A DNA stretch of 64,000 nt, taken from Diphasiastrum complanatum. Lineage: Eukaryota > Streptophyta > Lycopodiopsida > Lycopodiales > Lycopodiaceae. Each line of letters opens with the position of its first letter. The first letter of the stretch is position 1. The translations under genes and the position numbers were made by a program. The notes beneath the pieces are model-generated. The model saw only the letters and a list, made by a program, of their open reading frames with translations, had not been told where the DNA came from and ran no database searches. The stretch is from the NCBI GenBank assembly GCA_029204225.1, contig CM055109.1, positions 46,250,966-46,314,965 on the forward strand, written 5' to 3'. This document shows, in pieces, positions 26,374 through 64,000 of this stretch.

Positions 26374-27334
26374 CCCCTCATTCTTGCTTTCCTAGTGCTC
26401 TACCGTACGATGTTTGTGATTGAAGAGAACGTTCGTGGATGCTATTGGAAGAACAATCATATTGCAAACAAAGGTGAGAATGTTTTGAATGGTAGCTCGC
26501 TGATAAGGAAGCGTGCACGCTAGAGATAAATGCTCACATGATGTTGTTACCGTTGTGTAGTAGCAAGGTTTGACTGGCATATTGGGATTGAATAATACTA
26601 CAAGCAATTGTTGTCCCAGCGGGCAAACATGGACAAATTTTCAAGTGCTTTTTCAACCTTTGTGGCTTATGAAAAGCATTGGACAACAAACCAGTTGTTG
26701 AGTATCTTTATCAGCATTTTTGAAATGTGGATGATCGCTGGTCAGCGACCTCTATGAGGCAGATCTGGCCGCGGGCCAACGCTAGTTTTCTGAATATTAA
26801 TGCTTAAACTACAGCGATTTACCATCTGCTCGTTGTATGAGCAATGTTGCTTGCATTTTTCAGTATGTAATGCATTCAAAAATGTGATGGACCGTTGTCT
26901 TTCCATTTGGTTTATGGAATTACCAAAAGTTGTAGCATGAATATGGTTGATAAAAATGCTCTTACTATACTCGATTGGCTGCAATCTGTCCGTAGTATTG
27001 GTACATACGATTGCTCTTTTGGTTTGATAAAAAGGATGATGAGATCCTCTGATAAACTAGTATTATGATGGCTGTGAGTACGGATAATGAAGAACTAAAA
27101 GGGTGGTGGGATGTGCTAATATGCTCTTGAGTAATAGTGATTGCCATTGCTAATAATCTGTATATGGTGGGAAATGCTCTCGAAAGAATGAAAAGCTATG
27201 CGAGTAATCTACGGATAAGTAAGTAGCTAGCCATTGATAATGACTCTATCAGGCTTCAAGAATACTCTATACTTAATCCAATACTTTCGGTGTGAATGCC
27301 TTAGCACGTGGGTGATTCGTTTAAGCAGCTGAAG

Positions 27335-27373
27335 ATGGATAGTTCACAAGAGATGACTTCAACTCTCATTCAG
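27335..27373 (+). pseudogene. Starter exon of cassette D
   Basis: MDSSQEMTSTLIQ, aligned without gaps to MAASQEATSTTIQ of cassette B. The donor is ATATGA instead of GTNNNN, so splicing is probably lost. No downstream exon is found because the copy is cut at 27921. Confidence 0.55.
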
Positions 27374-27939
27374 ATATGACGCTTTACAAAATATCACCAA
27401 TACGGTGGGTGACCTAACTTGGTACCATATTTTTACTCACGTATTTATGATGATTTACAAACTGTGCGCGTAATGTTTTTTTTAAATAATAAAAAGTATA
27501 GGCTGATCATGCATGCGCAGTAGATTACATGGGCACGAGTTAAAAAAATTTTCTACATCCAGTATCTGGTTAATATAAGTAAAGTCAAGTAATTATATAG
27601 AGCTCGACCATGGTACACTTAAATGGCATGGATTTGCCCAAGTTGTTCGACGCTTGGACTCCCGGTAAACTGATACGAGAGGCTTGTGGGGGCTAGTATA
27701 GCACGGTAGTGCTCTAGTACCTAGCGCCGTGACCATCGCCCAGTCTCTGTTCATATGTGTAATGAAAGATAGCTGCTTACATGAGGAATGTATATGTGAA
27801 ATTAATATGTTCTTTTTGCTCCTTTACTGATCAGTATGGCGTCTGCCCTAATAGACTTCGTTAAAAGGGCAGAACATATTGCTAAGCTATGAAATGAATG
27901 ATTGGGAAGATTGGACGTACTTGTGTTTTTTTTTTCTTT

Positions 27940-28745
27940 TTTTCTAGGTGAATGAAAGTTCATTCATTTCACCAATCTGACTAAGAGTGTCTGCAACCTG
28001 GTTAGAGCCGTCTTTGACATATCGAATGTCATGATCAAATTCTTGAAAGGCTTAGCTCATCGAGCTTTATGATCTCTTAGATCATGTTGATTACAAAAGT
28101 ATTTTAGAGGGGTTGATGATATGTACACAATATAAACTAACTACCTTAAATGCATGTATCACAACAAATAACTTCTTTTCCTAAGTTGTATAGCGCAATT
28201 GAGGTCCAATAAGTTTATTTTTCTCAAACGCTATCGGCTTATCATTTTGTGAAAGAATTGTTCCTATTGTTGAATCACTCGCATCAACTCTAACAATGTA
28301 AGATAAATATGGATTCACGATCTATATAATAGGATCTGAATCAACCATATGTTTGAGCTTCTCAAAACATTGTTTCAATTCTTCAAAATTCACATTTGGA
28401 TTTATTAGCAAATAACTTTTATCTCTTGAAAATCTGCAAAACAGTCTTAAGATGATTGATAAGTTCCTTAAGAGTTTTATTGTAAATGAGAATATCATCT
28501 AAAAATACAACTACGAATTGACCAGATAGAAATATAGCATTCATCATCTGTTGAAATGTCGTAGGTGCATTCGTCAACCCAAAAGGAAGCACTAAAAATT
28601 CATAATGACCGAATCTCATCCAAAAAATAACCTCTTGCATATCGTTTAGATGAATTATAATCTGATGATATTTGGTTTTGAGATTTATTTTTGTGAAGTA
28701 TTTAGCTCTACGCAGATCATCCATTTGGGACAATGAGATGAATTT
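27940..28745 (-). pseudogene. Gypsy RT and RNase H fragment (G3)
   Basis: The minus strand reads DDLRRAKYFTKINLKTKYHQ, FLVLPFGLTNAPTTFQQMMN and VVVFLDDILIYNKT (RT core with FLDD at the catalytic site). After stops it reads VDASDSTIGTILSQNDKPIA and VADTLSQIGEM from RNase H and its end. Parts upstream of DDLRRA and all of integrase are missing. Confidence 0.9.
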
Positions 28746-29367
28746 GGTACACTAAATTTTGACTTTTTGAGGCCCTTAAAGGTGAATGATTCCTACCAAA
28801 ATTTGTCACAGCCTCTAGAAAGCTTCAATACACACTTGAGAACGTGCATGCAAAGTTTCGTACAAGGATATTAAAAAAAACTTCCAAAATAGTGAAAAAA
28901 CCATAAGAAAAACCTTGTTTTTTAAATTATTTTTCGACTTTTTTGGAATGATCCTATGGATCAAATCCAAATGCAAGTGCATTTAGACCCAATCTACCAT
29001 AATTTATCTACATGCAAGCACAAGAAATTCTAATTTGAATCAAAATCTTTTCTTATAGTCAATTTCTAGTCCAAAATTATCGAATTTTAACCAAAAACAC
29101 TATCTAGATCCAATCTTGATCATATCACCGACACGCGAGCTTGACATAATGAAACAATAGGTACAAAGATGAAAAACTTCTTTGAACAATAGATTTGAGA
29201 AAAAAGTCCATAATACCGATCTTTAGGCGGAAATCAATCAAGAATTAGAGAAGCCACTTACTTGGAGGTCAATTCCACCACCATAAATAAAAAAGCAAGG
29301 AGATATTAACAAAAAGCTACAAAAAAGCAAAAAGTAGACTCCACCTTATGATCGATGCAAAAGCTAT
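28746..29367 (-). other. Non-coding, probable G3 leader
   Basis: No open frame with domains. It lies between the RT fragment and a primer-binding-site-like sequence on the same strand, so deletion of the G3 gag region is the likely explanation. Confidence 0.35.
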
Positions 29368-29379
29368 GCTCTGATACAA
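29368..29379 (-). other. Primer-binding-site-like sequence (initiator tRNA-Met)
   Basis: The minus strand reads TTGTATCAGAGC, one base from the consensus TGGTATCAGAGC. An LTR would lie to its right (about 29380-29900), but no partner LTR confirms it. Confidence 0.5.
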
Positions 29380-30068
29380 CTATTACGATCGCCAAGTGAA
29401 GATCTCCTAGATTCTTTAGGATGCACCAGAAAGATGCCGGTGGAGCCAAACCACCCAACCAATTGGAAACAAATAATAAAAACCCTAGCCGCTTCACCCC
29501 CGAGCCATGGTGACTGAATGCAAGAGAGGAGAGGATCCCGACAACTGGAAACAAAAAATTGGTTATGGAAGTGGGGGAGTTCCTACAAGACATACAGGCC
29601 TCAAAAGCCATGGAATATTCTTTGTAGAATCCCCTTTTTTCAATCCAATGGCATTTGATCTCCTATTCTTGCACCAAAGGCAATCAATCACGATGCACTG
29701 GCTCCATAGGCCCTAATTAGAGCGCATGGGCCCTCACAAGGTTAAAATAAATTACATTTATGGCCTAGTCCAAAATGATGTGGCATAACTAATAAGCTCG
29801 TACATTGGAATAACAGATATCCATGTCAAGGACTATTCCTTATATTGGACATGGACTTAATACTACTCAACTCCATCGTCTCATTTGTCTAGAACAATAA
29901 TTGCATTGTTCATCATTTCTTTGGCATACATATAACTAAGATGCTTGATTTTGCATTTGACCTATCATCAACACATCATTAATAAAAATAAACAAGCAAA
30001 ATCCATCAAATGTACTCTTATTTGCTCTAGGGGACCCAAAAGACATCAGACTCTCTTCCATTGTCGTG
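29380..30068. other. Probable LTR remnant and CIA1 upstream region
   Basis: No gene. The left 500 bp probably are the G3 LTR; the last 150-300 bp before the ATG at 30069 are the expected 5' untranslated/promoter region of CIA1. No convincing TATA box was identified. Confidence 0.35.

Positions 30069-64000
<33,932 letters not shown>

Overview
The window is nuclear DNA of a land plant with a large, transposon-rich genome. Three things point there: GT-AG introns of very unequal size, retrotransposon primer sites matching plant initiator tRNA-Met and tRNA-Asp, and a plant-type CIA1/CIAO1 WD40 gene. A fern or another non-seed plant or gymnosperm would fit the giant intron and the abundant (GA)n tracts, but this is inference and the species cannot be fixed. 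No tRNA, rRNA or CRISPR array was seen.

1-8.2 kb is a nest of old LTR retrotransposons: a Copia gag-pol fragment (+), an LTR-like block, a Copia RNase H fragment (-), and a Ty3/Gypsy element (+) inserted into that fragment at 2745. The Gypsy element has an 817-bp LTR, a tRNA-Asp primer site, a leader full of alternating inverted words, gag, protease and the first part of RT, where it is cut off.

8.3-28 kb is the strangest part. A repeated cassette occurs four times (A 11771-13531, B 15899-18082, C 18236-24126 interrupted by a Copia element, D 25803-27921 in reverse). Read in its transcriptional direction, each better-preserved copy shows a CT tract, a TATA-like box, a long leader with short hairpin words, a 13-codon starter exon and the start of a long intron. 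Behind copies A and B lie two different decayed multi-exon coding regions of unrecognised family. A second Copia element (18899-22838) sits in copy C, and a Gypsy fragment lies between the head-to-head copies C and D.

27.9-30 kb holds a decayed Gypsy element (-). From 30069 to beyond the right edge runs one well-supported host gene, CIA1 (cytosolic iron-sulfur cluster assembly), with exons 1-8 complete and exon 9 starting at 63963. Intron 4 alone is 23,738 bp. It contains a decayed Gypsy RT, several LINE copies, a hAT transposase pseudogene, a palindromic GGTACC-rich stretch, an array of LINE 3' ends capped by (GA)n tracts, and a full-length Copia element with matching LTRs and a 5-bp target duplication, inserted into a LINE. 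Introns 5-8 hold low-complexity sequence and a Gypsy gag/protease fragment. CIA1 is the only probable functional gene; the other coding regions are transposons or pseudogenes.
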